From Microcoleus sp. bin38.metabat.b11b12b14.051 (lineage in GTDB: Bacteria; Cyanobacteriota; Cyanobacteriia; Cyanobacteriales; Microcoleaceae): a stretch of DNA of 64,000 bases. The notes beneath the pieces are model-generated. The model worked only from the letters and a program-made list of their open reading frames with translations. It did no database searches and was not told the DNA's origin. Every line of letters begins with the position of its first letter. The first letter of the stretch is position 1. The stretch spans positions 1 to 64,000 of the forward strand of contig NZ_JAAFKD010000009.1 of the NCBI RefSeq assembly GCF_013299165.1, in the 5' to 3' direction. Shown here piece by piece: positions 23,835-32,235 of this stretch. The position numbers and the translations under genes were made by a program.

Positions 23835-26624
23835 ATGTCAACCTTAGTCATCGTCGAATCTCCCACCAAAGCCCGTACCATTCGCAACTTCCTGCCCTCA
23901 AACTATCGGGTAGAGGCATCGATGGGACACGTGCGTGACCTCCCATCCTCCGCCGAAGAAATACCAGAATCCGTTAAAGGTGAAAAATGGGCGCAACTCG
24001 GCGTAAACGTGGAGGCAGATTTTGAACCACTTTACGTCATCCCCAAAGATAAAAAGAAAATTGTTAAAGAACTCAAAGACGCGCTAAAAGACGCTACAGA
24101 ACTGATTCTAGCCACTGACGAAGACCGGGAAGGCGAAAGCATTTCCTGGCATTTGCTGCAAATCCTCAAACCAAAAGTTCCTATCAAGCGGATGGTGTTT
24201 CACGAAATTACCCGCGAAGCTATCCGCGACGCCCTCACTCACTGTCGCGATATCGACAATCGAGTTGTACAAGCCCAGGAAACTCGCCGAATTCTCGATC
24301 GACTCGTCGGCTACACCCTCTCTCCGCTACTGTGGAAGAAAATCGCCTGGGGTTTGTCCGCAGGGCGAGTGCAGTCAGTCGCTGTACGCCTTTTGGTACG
24401 CCGGGAACGGGAACGCCGCGCCTTCCGCCAAGGTAGCTACTGGGATTTGAAAGCCCTTTTGACCCCCCCCAACCCCCCCCTTGGTAAGGGGGGGGCTTCG
24501 GACAATTCCCCCCTTGGTAAGGGGGGACAGGGGGGTGCCTTTGATGCCAAACTGGTCACAGTCGGGAACGTAAAAGTTGCCAACGGCAGCGATTTCGATG
24601 AAAATACCGGACAAATTATCGCAGGCCGCCGCGTACTTTTGCTCAACGAAGAACAGGCGCGGGCTTTACTCGATCGCATTCAAAACAAACCCTGGACTGT
24701 TGGTAATATCGAAGAACGGCCAGTCACCCGCAAACCCTCGCCACCGTTTACGACCTCGACTTTGCAGCAGGAGGCTAACCGCAAGCTGAGACTGGGTGCG
24801 CGGGAAACCATGCGAATTGCCCAAAGTTTGTACGAACGCGGTTTTATCACCTATATGCGGACGGATTCGGTGCATTTGTCCGAACAAGCGATTACCGCAG
24901 CCCGCAGTTGTGTGCAAGAACTGTACGGTAGCGAATACCTCAGCCCCCAACCGCGCAAATACACAACCAAAAGCAAAGGTGCTCAGGAAGCCCACGAAGC
25001 TATTCGTCCGGCCGGCAGCACTTTTCGGACGCCGCAGCAAACGGGATTGGATGGGATTGATTTCCGCCTCTACGATTTGATTTGGAAGCGGACTGTGGCT
25101 TCTCAAATGGCAGATTCGCGCCAAACTCACGTCACGGTATTAACTCAGGTTGAAGATGCCGGTTTCCGTTCCAGCGGGAAACGCATTGATTTTCCCGGCT
25201 TTTTGCGCGCCTATGTAGAAGGTTCCGATGACCCAAATGCGGCGCTGGAAGACCAAGAGGTAATTTTGCCGGCGCTGAAGGTGGGGGATAAGCCTAATTG
25301 CAAGGATGTAGGGGCTGTTGGGCACGAGACTCAACCTCCCGCCCGCTACACGGAAGCTTCGCTGGTGAAGATGCTAGAAAGCGAGGGTGTGGGCCGTCCG
25401 AGTACCTATGCGAGTATTATCGGTACAATTGTCGATCGCGGATATGCAAAATTAATAGCTAACGCGCTAATTCCGACATTTACTGCTTTCGCCGTCACGA
25501 CTTTATTAGAAACACATTTCCCTGATTTAGTAGATACCGGTTTTACTTCGCGCATGGAACAAACCCTGGATGAAATTGCCACCGGCGAGGCGAAATGGCT
25601 GCCGTATTTGCAAAAGTTTTATACAGGGGAAATGGGACTCGCCACCCAAGTTAAGGAACAAGAAAGTCAGATTGACGCGAAAGTTGCCCGAACTGTGATA
25701 TTGGAGAATATCACGGCGAAAGTCTGCATCGGTAAATACGGCGCTTATCTAGAATCTGAAAGCGAAGAAGGCCAGGTAAAAGCATCGATTCCCCAGGATT
25801 TGACTCCGGCAGATTTAGACCCGGAAAAAGTCGATTTTCTGTTAAAGCAAAAGACGGAAGGCCCAGAAAAATTGGGTCTCCACCCGGAGACTGGGGAACC
25901 GATTTATGTGCTGATTGGCAATTACGGCCCCTATGTTCAATTAGGAGATGTTTCGGAAACGAACAAGAAACCAAAGCGTTCTTCTTTACCGAAGGGGACG
26001 GATAAGGATAGCGTGACGGTTGAGATGGCGGTGAGTTTGTTGACTCTACCTCGGTTGTTGGGTACTCACCCGGATACGGGGGCGAAGGTGCAGGCTAATT
26101 TGGGGATGTATGGCCCTTATGTGGTGCACGACCAGGGTAAGGTTGGTAAGGATTATCGATCGATCAAGCCGCCGGATGATGTTTTGACTATAACGCTCGA
26201 TCGGGCATTAGAGTTATTATCGCAGCCGAAAGCCGTCCGCGGCAGCAAATCAACGACACCATTGAAGGAATTGGGCGCGCATCCAGAATCGGGAGAACTC
26301 CTGAATGTTTACGACGGCCGCTACGGGCCCTACGTGAAACACGGCGATATCAATGCTTCTTTGTCGAAGGATGAATCTGTGGAGAATTTTACCTTACAAA
26401 AAGCACTAGATTTGTTAGCAGCGAAGGAAGCAGCGGGCGGCGGCAAATCTAGCAGTAAGTCGAAGAAGTCTACTAAGACTGCGGCGGCAAAGTCTGAGAC
26501 TGCAACTGAGAAGACTGCGGCGAAGAAAACCACTGCTAAGAAGACGACGACTGCCGCGAAGAAAACGACGACTAAGAAGGCGGCGACTGCGACTGCGACT
26601 AAGAAGAAGACAACTTCAAGCTAG
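23835..26624 (+). CDS. topA: DNA topoisomerase I (type IA)
   Basis: 929 residues. TOPRIM domain at the N-terminus ([17 protein letters not shown], acidic DEDREGE), then the core domains with the active-site tyrosine in [10 protein letters not shown] (Tyr340), followed by several Topo_C repeats without zinc fingers ([29 protein letters not shown]), the usual cyanobacterial arrangement, and a lysine/threonine/alanine-rich tail ([15 protein letters not shown]) that should bind DNA. It relaxes negative supercoils. Unusual feature: residues about 210-236 ([19 protein letters not shown] and on) are encoded by a dispersed palindromic repeat inserted in frame, in a loop before the active-site domain. 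Monocistronic. Confidence 0.96.
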   Translation: MSTLVIVESPTKARTIRNFLPSNYRVEASMGHVRDLPSSAEEIPESVKGEKWAQLGVNVEADFEPLYVIPKDKKKIVKELKDALKDATELILATDEDREGESISWHLLQILKPKVPIKRMVFHEITREAIRDALTHCRDIDNRVVQAQETRRILDRLVGYTLSPLLWKKIAWGLSAGRVQSVAVRLLVRRERERRAFRQGSYWDLKALLTPPNPPLGKGGASDNSPLGKGGQGGAFDAKLVTVGNVKVANGSDFDENTGQIIAGRRVLLLNEEQARALLDRIQNKPWTVGNIEERPVTRKPSPPFTTSTLQQEANRKLRLGARETMRIAQSLYERGFITYMRTDSVHLSEQAITAARSCVQELYGSEYLSPQPRKYTTKSKGAQEAHEAIRPAGSTFRTPQQTGLDGIDFRLYDLIWKRTVASQMADSRQTHVTVLTQVEDAGFRSSGKRIDFPGFLRAYVEGSDDPNAALEDQEVILPALKVGDKPNCKDVGAVGHETQPPARYTEASLVKMLESEGVGRPSTYASIIGTIVDRGYAKLIANALIPTFTAFAVTTLLETHFPDLVDTGFTSRMEQTLDEIATGEAKWLPYLQKFYTGEMGLATQVKEQESQIDAKVARTVILENITAKVCIGKYGAYLESESEEGQVKASIPQDLTPADLDPEKVDFLLKQKTEGPEKLGLHPETGEPIYVLIGNYGPYVQLGDVSETNKKPKRSSLPKGTDKDSVTVEMAVSLLTLPRLLGTHPDTGAKVQANLGMYGPYVVHDQGKVGKDYRSIKPPDDVLTITLDRALELLSQPKAVRGSKSTTPLKELGAHPESGELLNVYDGRYGPYVKHGDINASLSKDESVENFTLQKALDLLAAKEAAGGGKSSSKSKKSTKTAAAKSETATEKTAAKKTTAKKTTTAAKKTTTKKAATATATKKKTTSS
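24463..24540. repeat. Palindromic repeat inserted in frame in topA
   Basis: Two imperfect CCCCCCTTGGTAAGGGGGG palindromes in tandem within the coding sequence, adding about 26 residues (PLGKGG twice). The same family, with TTAGCAA in the centre, forms the large insert in the CHAT gene at 48675-49074. Confidence 0.85.
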
Positions 26625-26790
26625 TGTAGTTTTCAGTTATTCAGAAACCCGGACGGTGTAGGGGCGGTGCCCCCGTGCCCGCCCGGTTTCTTTGTTGGTC
26701 GAATACTGCACAAATTTAGGTTTGTAGTAAGGACTTCAGTCCTGAGAATTGGGTTAGAGTGTCGTAGGGCATAAGGTCTCTTGAATGCAA

Positions 26791-27138
26791 TTAAGATATA
26801 GACGGCGGCCCAGAACGATAGACTCGAATCACTTTTCCCGTCAGAGTATCAGCATTAGATATCGCATCATTAATATTAGCAGTCAGTCTAGCAATATCGT
26901 CATCTCGCGTGCAGGCAATAATACCGCAGTGGTCAGGTTGCAGCTTGTGCAGTTGAAAGAAATCGCGCCGATTTACGGTCAAAACAGCCCGACTTTCAAC
27001 GATAGCAAATGCTAATACATCCTCATCAGGTAGTCCAGCGTTTCCTGCTTGTTGAACAGTCAAAACATCATGCCCCAAAGAACGCAGGTTTTGCACAACT
27101 TGCCGGGGAAAGTGTTCGTCTGCATAAATACGCGCCAT
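26791..27138 (-). CDS. DUF5615 PIN-like protein (probable toxin)
   Basis: 115 residues. MARIYADEHFPRQVVQNLRSLGHDV, LPDEDVLAFAIVESRAVLTVNRRDF and HCGIIACTRDDD are the DUF5615 blocks; conserved acidic residues (Asp7, Glu8, the DEDVL pair and Asp in NRRDF) correspond to a PIN-type nuclease site. It follows the DUF433 gene by 4 bp in the same operon, the common two-gene arrangement regarded as a toxin-antitoxin module. Toxicity is inferred from family and context. Confidence 0.85.
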   Translation of the reverse strand: MARIYADEHFPRQVVQNLRSLGHDVLTVQQAGNAGLPDEDVLAFAIVESRAVLTVNRRDFFQLHKLQPDHCGIIACTRDDDIARLTANINDAISNADTLTGKVIRVYRSGPPSIS

Positions 27139-27142
27139 AGGT

Positions 27143-27502
27143 TTATGGGATATTTTCAGGTGTATCTAAAATTTCGTCAGCCTCGTCTTGCAATCTGATT
27201 GCTTCCTCAATTTCGTCAGGGTAAGCTTCAGCATAAGCCCAAACATTTACTAAATCAGCAGCACCCAGATGGGGATAGCAATCTAAGATAAAAGCATCGG
27301 TAGCGCCGTCATTGCGATAGCTAGCGAGCAACCAAACGGGAATGCGAGTATTGTCAATACAAGCGTCGCCACCCATCACGCCGGGAGTTTTTGTAATAGA
27401 GCGTCCGCTGTTTTTGAGACTCTGGGTTAAGATGCGAATTGCCTCTGCTTTCTCTGCTGGCGTTAAGGCCTTGAGTTGCGCTTCTAATTCTGGGATTGTC
27501 AT
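27143..27502 (-). CDS. DUF433 protein (probable antitoxin of DUF5615)
   Basis: 119 residues. An N-terminal helical extension (IPELEAQLKALTPAEKAEAIR) precedes the DUF433 domain with its winged-helix-like core (TPGVMGGDACIDNTRIPVWLL, DAFILDCYPHLGAADLVNVWAY). DUF433 proteins resemble VapB-type DNA-binding antitoxins and sit directly upstream of DUF5615 toxins, as here. Acidic C-terminus. Confidence 0.85.
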   Translation of the reverse strand: MTIPELEAQLKALTPAEKAEAIRILTQSLKNSGRSITKTPGVMGGDACIDNTRIPVWLLASYRNDGATDAFILDCYPHLGAADLVNVWAYAEAYPDEIEEAIRLQDEADEILDTPENIP

Positions 27503-27564
27503 AGAGCTTATTTGATTTATGAATTATGTATCTATTTGATATTGTAGGGCTATATCCCTATTAG

Positions 27565-27924
27565 TTAGGTTTCTTGCAAAACGTTGTGAATTAATTCTGC
27601 TGCTAGTTCTAGTTTATCTCGGTGAGTGAGGGCTTCCATGTCAACGGTGACTGCTGAGCGGCGCTTGGGTGCGGGTGTGGCTGGCGATGCCGCAGGCAAT
27701 TCCAGAGTTTCGTAGAAATAATCGATAGGTTTGCTGTAGACGGCGGCGAAGGCGGGTAGCTCCCTCTCGGCGTCTACTTTGCGCTTGCCGTTTTCGATAC
27801 ACGATATGGCTTGTTGGCTCAGGGTTATCCCGTAGCGCAGCTCTAACTGCTCTAGGACTTGCTCTTGGGTTAATCCGAGTGCTTCGCGGGTAGCCTTGAG
27901 GCGCTTGCCAAGGGAGAACGCCAT
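27565..27924 (-). CDS. XRE-family transcriptional regulator
   Basis: 119 residues. An N-terminal helix-turn-helix (LGKRLKATREALGLTQEQVL, GITLSQQAISCIENGKRKVD) is followed by a Pro/Ala-rich linker and a small C-terminal helical segment (MEALTHRDKLELAAELIHNVL). It is separated from the DUF433/DUF5615 operon by 62 bp. Two direct CTATACGATAA repeats lie 55-90 bp upstream and are probable binding sites for this protein. The divergent gene at 28091 may share control. Confidence 0.82.
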   Translation of the reverse strand: MAFSLGKRLKATREALGLTQEQVLEQLELRYGITLSQQAISCIENGKRKVDAERELPAFAAVYSKPIDYFYETLELPAASPATPAPKRRSAVTVDMEALTHRDKLELAAELIHNVLQET

Positions 27925-27978
27925 ATCAGGAAATCATGTAAAGGACAATGAAATCCTATATTTTTCCTTAAGAAACAT

Positions 27979-28014
27979 CTATACGATAAATCATTTGCTA
28001 TACGATAATCGTGT
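27979..28014. promoter_or_regulatory. Candidate operator with direct repeats CTATACGATAA
   Basis: CTATACGATAA at 27979-27989 and again at 27998-28008, the second extended into a partial palindrome (TACGATAATCGTGTA). The region lies between the XRE regulator gene and the divergent small gene at 28091, the expected place for autoregulation. Confidence 0.5.
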
Positions 28015-28090
28015 AACAAAAGATTCCGATGGGTTCTAGCCAGTCGGAAGACTTGCGGACAAACCAGAAACATTGTGGAGAAGAAGTGAA

Positions 28091-28408
28091 ATGAACGAAA
28101 TAGTTGAAAAAGCTCAACAGGCAATTGCTACACCCGAAGTGCAAGAGATGTTGAAGAAGTTATCTGAATATGGTTTAGGTGTGTTCATGCCACATATGCA
28201 CGATCCAGAAACAGGTGACTTTGCCCCCCTTCCTTCAGGGATGGTAGCCGTAGAGGATAATCTACAAGTATCTTTTCATCATGCTTCTGAACCAGAAGTT
28301 TCTAACGCTAGACCTGTTGGTTGGGTTTGGGATAATTCTTCTCAAACAGCTATGGCTTGTATTACTTGTATTGAGTATAGTGGACAACATGGTAGAACTA
28401 AGCATTAA
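28091..28408 (+). CDS. Hypothetical protein, 105 aa
   Basis: The start at ATG 28091 has GAGAAGAAG just upstream, better than the in-frame TTG at 28073. The protein (MNEIVEKAQQAIATPEVQEMLKK helical start; central acidic PHMHDPETGDFAPLPSGMV; C-terminal CITCIEY) has no family I recognise. The HMHDPETG stretch and the late Cys/His residues could bind metal, but this is a guess. It precedes two other small unrecognised genes on the same strand, all in an accessory region rich in toxin-antitoxin and restriction genes. Confidence 0.6.
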   Translation: MNEIVEKAQQAIATPEVQEMLKKLSEYGLGVFMPHMHDPETGDFAPLPSGMVAVEDNLQVSFHHASEPEVSNARPVGWVWDNSSQTAMACITCIEYSGQHGRTKH

Positions 28409-28468
28409 GATTCGATACCTGCTTTATTTTCTATCAATTAGTCAGCCGACAATTACAGGAGCTAAATC

Positions 28469-28630
28469 ATGGCCAATGAGAAACCCCCTGATATAAGAGA
28501 CCCCAATGCTTTTGAAGCAAAAGATGGAAAAAAATGCCCTTCGTGTGGCGGCACAGGAAAAATAAAGCCTGAAAAAGCTGTTAGAGAGGCAGTTTGCCAA
28601 AAGTGCAATGGCAAGGGGTACTATATCTAA
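28469..28630 (+). CDS. Small CxxCxGxG zinc-ribbon protein, 53 aa
   Basis: ATG at 28469 with ACAGGAGC upstream. The residues KKCPSCGGTGKI and AVCQKCNGKGYYI form two CxxCxGxG half-sites like the zinc-binding repeats of DnaJ, separated by 15 residues, so one zinc site is expected. Preceded by a short acidic N-terminus (NEKPPDIRDPNAFEAKDG). Sixty bases after the 28091 gene and on the same strand, likely cotranscribed. Function unknown; small DnaJ-like zinc proteins are often chaperone-like or RNA-binding accessories. Confidence 0.6.
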   Translation: MANEKPPDIRDPNAFEAKDGKKCPSCGGTGKIKPEKAVREAVCQKCNGKGYYI

Positions 28631-28769
28631 ACGATTTTTGTTAATTGAGTACAGTGTGAGATAAGTCCACTCTTATCTCACTCTATGCCGGAAAAGGTAT
28701 AAAACAGTTGTTATTATCAAATATTTTTGGTTTAACAACGTAATGTCTATTATTCCACAGGAGTTGACT

Positions 28770-29147
28770 ATGAAATTTTCCGCTGACCGTACAGAGAAGA
28801 AAGGGCCTTTGGGAGGAGCTTACTACGAAACATATATCAAAATAACTTTGACACCTGAAGAGGAAAACATTGCCCGCAAACAAGGCATTATGAGAACGAT
28901 AATTTTCGGAGGTAGAAGTTCTGATGATCCTGAAACAATAGAGGCTTTTCGTCTTTGTGGCATGGTAAACATAACAATGGAAGATTTAATCCAGGGAATT
29001 ACTGTTAAAGTTGGTAGCGGTCAAGAACTGGGAAGGCTTGCAGGGTTTGAAGATTTGATAAAACAGCGTTGTAAAAACCTCAAGTCTAACATTACAGCAG
29101 ATCAGTTTTTTGGGTCGGGAGGGTCGAAAGACGAAGAGGAGTTATAG
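28770..29147 (+). CDS. Hypothetical protein, 125 aa
   Basis: ATG 28770 is preceded by CAGGAG at a good distance, so it is preferred over ATG 28743. The protein starts MKFSADRTEKKGPLGGAYYETY, has a predicted alternating beta region (TYIKITLTPEEENIARK, IFGGRSSDDPETIEAFRLCG) and an acidic end (GGSKDEEEL). No recognisable family. Follows the zinc-ribbon gene on the same strand. The 29148-29525 spacer after it holds HIP1-rich sequence and the left copy of an 89-bp direct repeat. Confidence 0.6.
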   Translation: MKFSADRTEKKGPLGGAYYETYIKITLTPEEENIARKQGIMRTIIFGGRSSDDPETIEAFRLCGMVNITMEDLIQGITVKVGSGQELGRLAGFEDLIKQRCKNLKSNITADQFFGSGGSKDEEEL

Positions 29148-29374
29148 GCTCGGATTGTGCAGTAATTTGTCCTGAGTTTTGTTTATAAATGGAGAGATAA
29201 AAAGATCGCCATTTTTCCCAATCCCAACAAAAGTGCGATCGCACTTTTATCAACACCTTGATGAAAGTGCGATCGCTCTATTTTGCATAATTTGCACTGA
29301 CTCAGTATTAATTTCGGTTAAATTAGTCAGTTTTATATCATTTGTGCGATCGATCGCACCACCCACCCTATCCC

Positions 29375-29463
29375 TAACCTCGCGTTGGTCTAAAATCTCC
29401 TCAGCCGCCAAAAAGGCCATATGTGCGATCGACTTTCACGACAAAACTGCGGCAATCCAGAAC
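29375..29463. repeat. 89-bp direct repeat, left copy
   Basis: From TAACCTCGCGTTGG to CTGCGGCAATCCAGAAC it matches 32013-32101 with only a handful of differences (about seven by eye). It includes CAGCCGCCAAAAAGGCCATA and a HIP1-like GTGCGATCGAC. A third, short copy (AACTGCGGCAATCCAGAACTA) lies at 30123-30143, just before the methyltransferase gene. The reading frame 29179-29529 over this area looks spurious. Confidence 0.85.
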
Positions 29464-29525
29464 GATACAAACTCTTTGGCTTCTGTATGGCACAATCAAC
29501 ATAAAAAGGATGGAGAGGTTTCAGG

Positions 29526-29855
29526 GTGAAGATTCCAGAAGATGTGATCATCCCAGACGACAAGATAACCGGCTACTTACTTGTGCAAAAAGCCAGAAAT
29601 GATAAGTCAAAATTTTTGGCACGGGCTGGATTTACCTCAGCAAACCCAGAAGCACTCAGAGCCGCCATCCAGTCAGTTGTGGGAGTAGGTGAGGCTGTTG
29701 AAGACAGGAACAACGAGTATGGAGTCTTTTATCAAGTTATAGGAGAACTCGTTGGTACAAATGGCATAAACCTATTTGTTGTTACAATTTGGCTACAGCG
29801 ACGGATTGATGGAAAATTTCAGTTTGTGACCCTCAAACCTCTTAAGGAGAATTAA
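29526..29855 (+). CDS. DUF6883 protein
   Basis: 109 residues from a GTG start with GGAGAGG upstream. MKIPEDVIIPDDKITGYLL, DKSKFLARAGFTSANPEAL and YQVIGELVGTNGINLFVVTIW are the DUF6883 pattern, a small domain frequently placed in polymorphic-toxin or toxin-antitoxin contexts. It is followed after a single base by a DUF4926 gene, the usual partner. Function in this cell is unknown; a toxin/antitoxin-like pair is inference from the pairing. Confidence 0.75.
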   Translation: MKIPEDVIIPDDKITGYLLVQKARNDKSKFLARAGFTSANPEALRAAIQSVVGVGEAVEDRNNEYGVFYQVIGELVGTNGINLFVVTIWLQRRIDGKFQFVTLKPLKEN

Positions 29856-29856
29856 C

Positions 29857-30105
29857 ATGACCCTAGAGCTATATCAAGAAGTTGCTTTAACCCGTGACTT
29901 ACCAGAATATCAACTCAAAGCAGGAGATATTGCAACATTAGTTGATTTTGTTTCTCATCCTAGTGGTGGTGAAGAGGGCTGTCTGTTGGAAGTATTTAAT
30001 GCTATTGGTGAGTCTCTGACAGTGATTGCCGTCCCAATCTCTACTATAGAAATTCTCCGCCCTGATGAAATCTTAACAGTTCGTTCTTTGGCAAAAGCAG
30101 GTTAA
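29857..30105 (+). CDS. DUF4926 protein
   Basis: 82 residues: YQEVALTRDLPEYQLKAGDIATLVDF and EEGCLLEVFNAIGESLTVIAVP match the small beta-barrel DUF4926 (SH3-like; the GDIATLVD turn is characteristic). One base after the DUF6883 stop, SD AAGGAG in the end of that gene, so translationally coupled. Confidence 0.8.
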   Translation: MTLELYQEVALTRDLPEYQLKAGDIATLVDFVSHPSGGEEGCLLEVFNAIGESLTVIAVPISTIEILRPDEILTVRSLAKAG

Positions 30106-30151
30106 TATTCATTCAACTGTCAAACTGCGGCAATCCAGAACTAGAAAGCGT

Positions 30152-30160
30152 ACTATAAGT
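30152..30160 (+). promoter_or_regulatory. C-box-like site ACTATAAGT in front of the methyltransferase gene
   Basis: ACTATAAGT (ACT-ATA-AGT dyad) lies 26 bp before the methyltransferase ATG and repeats the core of the paired sites upstream of the C-protein gene. Controller proteins of type II systems usually bind such sites; binding here would repress or tune M expression. Inference from motif match and position. Confidence 0.5.
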
Positions 30161-30185
30161 ATTATGTTGAGTATTTTTCCAAGAA

Positions 30186-31127
30186 ATGACCAAACCTCCC
30201 TTAAATGAAATATTGATTGGTGACTGTCGTGAAGTGATGAAATCACTCCCAGAAAATTACATTTCTGCCTGTATCACCGACCCACCTTATAACTATGAAT
30301 TTATTGGTCACAAATGGGATGACTCAGAAATTCAAAGGCGTATGGAAAGAATCAATAACAAGGAAAGTAAAACCCTTGTCAAAAACATTCCCTATGGTAG
30401 CGGTTTAGCTGGTGGAGTTAGAAACGAAAGATGGTATGAACGGAATCGTAACAACATTCTGGATTATGAAAAGTGGTGCTGCGAATGGGGTGAAGAGCTT
30501 TTTCGGATCTGCAAACCTGGTGCGACAGTTTTAGTTTTTAATAGCACGCGAACTGTTGCTCACGTACAAGTGGCACTTGAAAGTGCTGGCTTCTATGCCA
30601 GAGATATTGTTGTTTATAAAAGACCAAGTGGCATTCCTAAAGGTGTCAACATTAAGCAACAGTTGGAGAAGAAAGGATATGAAAATTATGAGAAATGGGA
30701 GGGTTGGCACAGTTGTCTGCGAAATGAATGGGAAGCAATTTGTGTGCTACAAAAACCACTTGTCAATAATTATCTAGAAACTTTACTAGAGTACGGTACT
30801 GGTCTTTTTTACACTAAAGATAATTTCGGTGGTTTTCAATCAAATATTCTAGAAGGTATACAACGCGATAAAACCGAAGATTTTAATGTTCATTGCACGG
30901 TGAAACCAATTGCCCTAATGAGAAAGTTGGTAGAAATATTTGTGCCACGTTTAGAGGACTCGATTCTCATCGATCCTTTTGCAGGCTCAGGAACTACATT
31001 GCTCGCGGCAAAAGAACTTGGTATTAGTTATGTTGGAGTTGAAATAGTACCTGACTACATAGAAATAATTAAGAAACGCCTTGATAATTTCAGCGGTTTA
31101 CAGGGAATTCTCCCGCTCTTTCAGTGA
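30186..31127 (+). CDS. Type II site-specific DNA methyltransferase (beta class, DPPY)
   Basis: 313 residues. Catalytic motif IV DPPY at residues 32-35 precedes motif I DPFAGSGTTLLAAKELG (about residue 265), the beta-class order shared by adenine-N6 and cytosine-N4 enzymes; DPPY is found with both but favours N6-adenine. A target-recognition region lies between. The gene converges on the endonuclease gene and overlaps its 3' end by 38 bp. It protects host DNA from the cognate nuclease. The recognition sequence cannot be read from the protein. Confidence 0.92.
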   Translation: MTKPPLNEILIGDCREVMKSLPENYISACITDPPYNYEFIGHKWDDSEIQRRMERINNKESKTLVKNIPYGSGLAGGVRNERWYERNRNNILDYEKWCCEWGEELFRICKPGATVLVFNSTRTVAHVQVALESAGFYARDIVVYKRPSGIPKGVNIKQQLEKKGYENYEKWEGWHSCLRNEWEAICVLQKPLVNNYLETLLEYGTGLFYTKDNFGGFQSNILEGIQRDKTEDFNVHCTVKPIALMRKLVEIFVPRLEDSILIDPFAGSGTTLLAAKELGISYVGVEIVPDYIEIIKKRLDNFSGLQGILPLFQ

Positions 31128-31641
31128 GAAATGATTTTAAATCAAAGCCGCTGATGCTTTGTATGAATTCAAATGAAGCATTACCAGTATAAACTTTCCA
31201 AGTGCCAACTAGACAGGCCGTAATAGCTGCGGCTAAATTATCTTCTCGAAGAATCAAGATGATTGGTTCATAGTTATGAGTACGAAGTAGTGGGCCGTAA
31301 GATTTGAATTTTTTAAGTGTTCCAGAATCTCCTGAGCCAATACGGTATTTTGTATCTATTGCGTATCCATCAACAATCAGGTCACATGGTTCATCGCTAC
31401 CCACTCTAAATGCTGGCTGAAAACCACTGCAATATGCTTTACATATTTCAATAACTAACAATTGCCAACACATACCTAGCTCACGTCCCCAATACTGCTT
31501 ATTTTCTTTTTTGATTATGGGAGAAATGCCAAACACATCCATTAACAAATCGTGTTCTTCATTTTCTTCTGCATAAACCTTGGCAACAAATGATTTTTGA
31601 TATTTTGCTAAGATTTGATCTAGTTTTCTTTCAGTCATCAT
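31090..31641 (-). CDS. Type II restriction endonuclease (PD-(D/E)xK)
   Basis: 183 residues. The catalytic pattern is Asp87 ... Asp96-Thr-Lys98 in PCDLIVDGYAIDTKYR, a PD-DxK nuclease core, followed by IGSGDSGTLKKFKSYGPLL, which I associate with ApaLI-like restriction enzymes (low confidence on specificity). It overlaps the C-protein gene (31631) by 11 bp, so C and R are cotranscribed, and it converges with and overlaps the methyltransferase. No frameshift: all three parts appear intact. Confidence 0.85.
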   Translation of the reverse strand: MMTERKLDQILAKYQKSFVAKVYAEENEEHDLLMDVFGISPIIKKENKQYWGRELGMCWQLLVIEICKAYCSGFQPAFRVGSDEPCDLIVDGYAIDTKYRIGSGDSGTLKKFKSYGPLLRTHNYEPIILILREDNLAAAITACLVGTWKVYTGNASFEFIQSISGFDLKSFLTERAGEFPVNR

Positions 31642-31843
31642 CAGTTACCAGTTCAGCTAGGCTCACAGATAGTGCATTAGCTATTTTCTTGGCATTAAGG
31701 AGGGTTATGTTCCTTTCTCCTCGTTCAACTGAGCCAATATAAGTACGATGTAATTCAGATAGTTCTGCAAGCTGATCTTGTGAAAGATTTCTGAGCTTTC
31801 TGAAATGTCTAACTCTCCTACCAAATTGCTCTGTAATATCCAT
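31631..31843 (-). CDS. Controller (C) protein of the restriction-modification system
   Basis: About 70 residues from MDITEQFGRRVRHFRKLRNL: an XRE helix-turn-helix (LSQDQLAELSELHRTYIGSVERGERN) with the SVERGERN signature of C proteins. The ATG at 31843 gives the standard size; an in-frame TTG at 31864 adds seven residues. Upstream are two tandem C-boxes. Family knowledge: the dimer first activates and then represses its own and the R gene, which delays nuclease production after entry into a new host. Confidence 0.88.
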   Translation of the reverse strand: MDITEQFGRRVRHFRKLRNLSQDQLAELSELHRTYIGSVERGERNITLLNAKKIANALSVSLAELVTDDD

Positions 31844-31879
31844 AGAACGGTCAAGACTTAACAAGAATCATCATAGGCT

Positions 31880-31913
31880 GACAGACTATAAGTAGCGACA
31901 GACTATAAGTAGC
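31880..31913 (-). promoter_or_regulatory. Tandem C-boxes upstream of the controller gene
   Basis: GACAGACTATAAGTAGC at 31880-31896 is exactly repeated at 31897-31913. Read on the coding strand each half contains ACTTATAGTC, the C-box core known from type II controller systems (for example AhdI- and PvuII-type). Two adjacent dimer sites 17 bp apart is the classical left/right operator layout. Confidence 0.75.
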
Positions 31914-32012
31914 ATTAGAGAGATCCAGTGCTATCTGTTTGTGGCGTGGCGTGTGGCAGAATCACCAAAAGGTAATCTGCTGGGGCTTCTCGCGGCTCTA
32001 AGGTCGATCTAA

Positions 32013-32101
32013 TAACCTCACGTTGGCCTAAAATCTCCTCAGCCGGCAAAAAGGCCATATGTGCGATCGACTTTCAGAACAAAACTGCGGCAATCCAGAA
32101 C
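32013..32101. repeat. 89-bp direct repeat, right copy
   Basis: Partner of 29375-29463. It continues CTATAAAGC, which is closer to the short copy at 30123 (CTAGAAAGC) than to the left copy. The R-M genes lie between these repeats. Confidence 0.85.
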
Positions 32102-32235
32102 TATAAAGCATACCATACCACAAATCGCCCACACTGGAAATTTTTAATACTTTTCTTGAGTAAAACTTTACACAGATCCAAACCATGAATTATATTAGAC
32201 CTATGGATGCAGCAGACATGATCTAATCATGACAT

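Noticed and set aside
29179..29529. 116-codon frame before the DUF6883 gene
   Set aside because: No RBS or credible start, spans HIP1-rich spacer and the 89-bp direct repeat; composition not protein-like.
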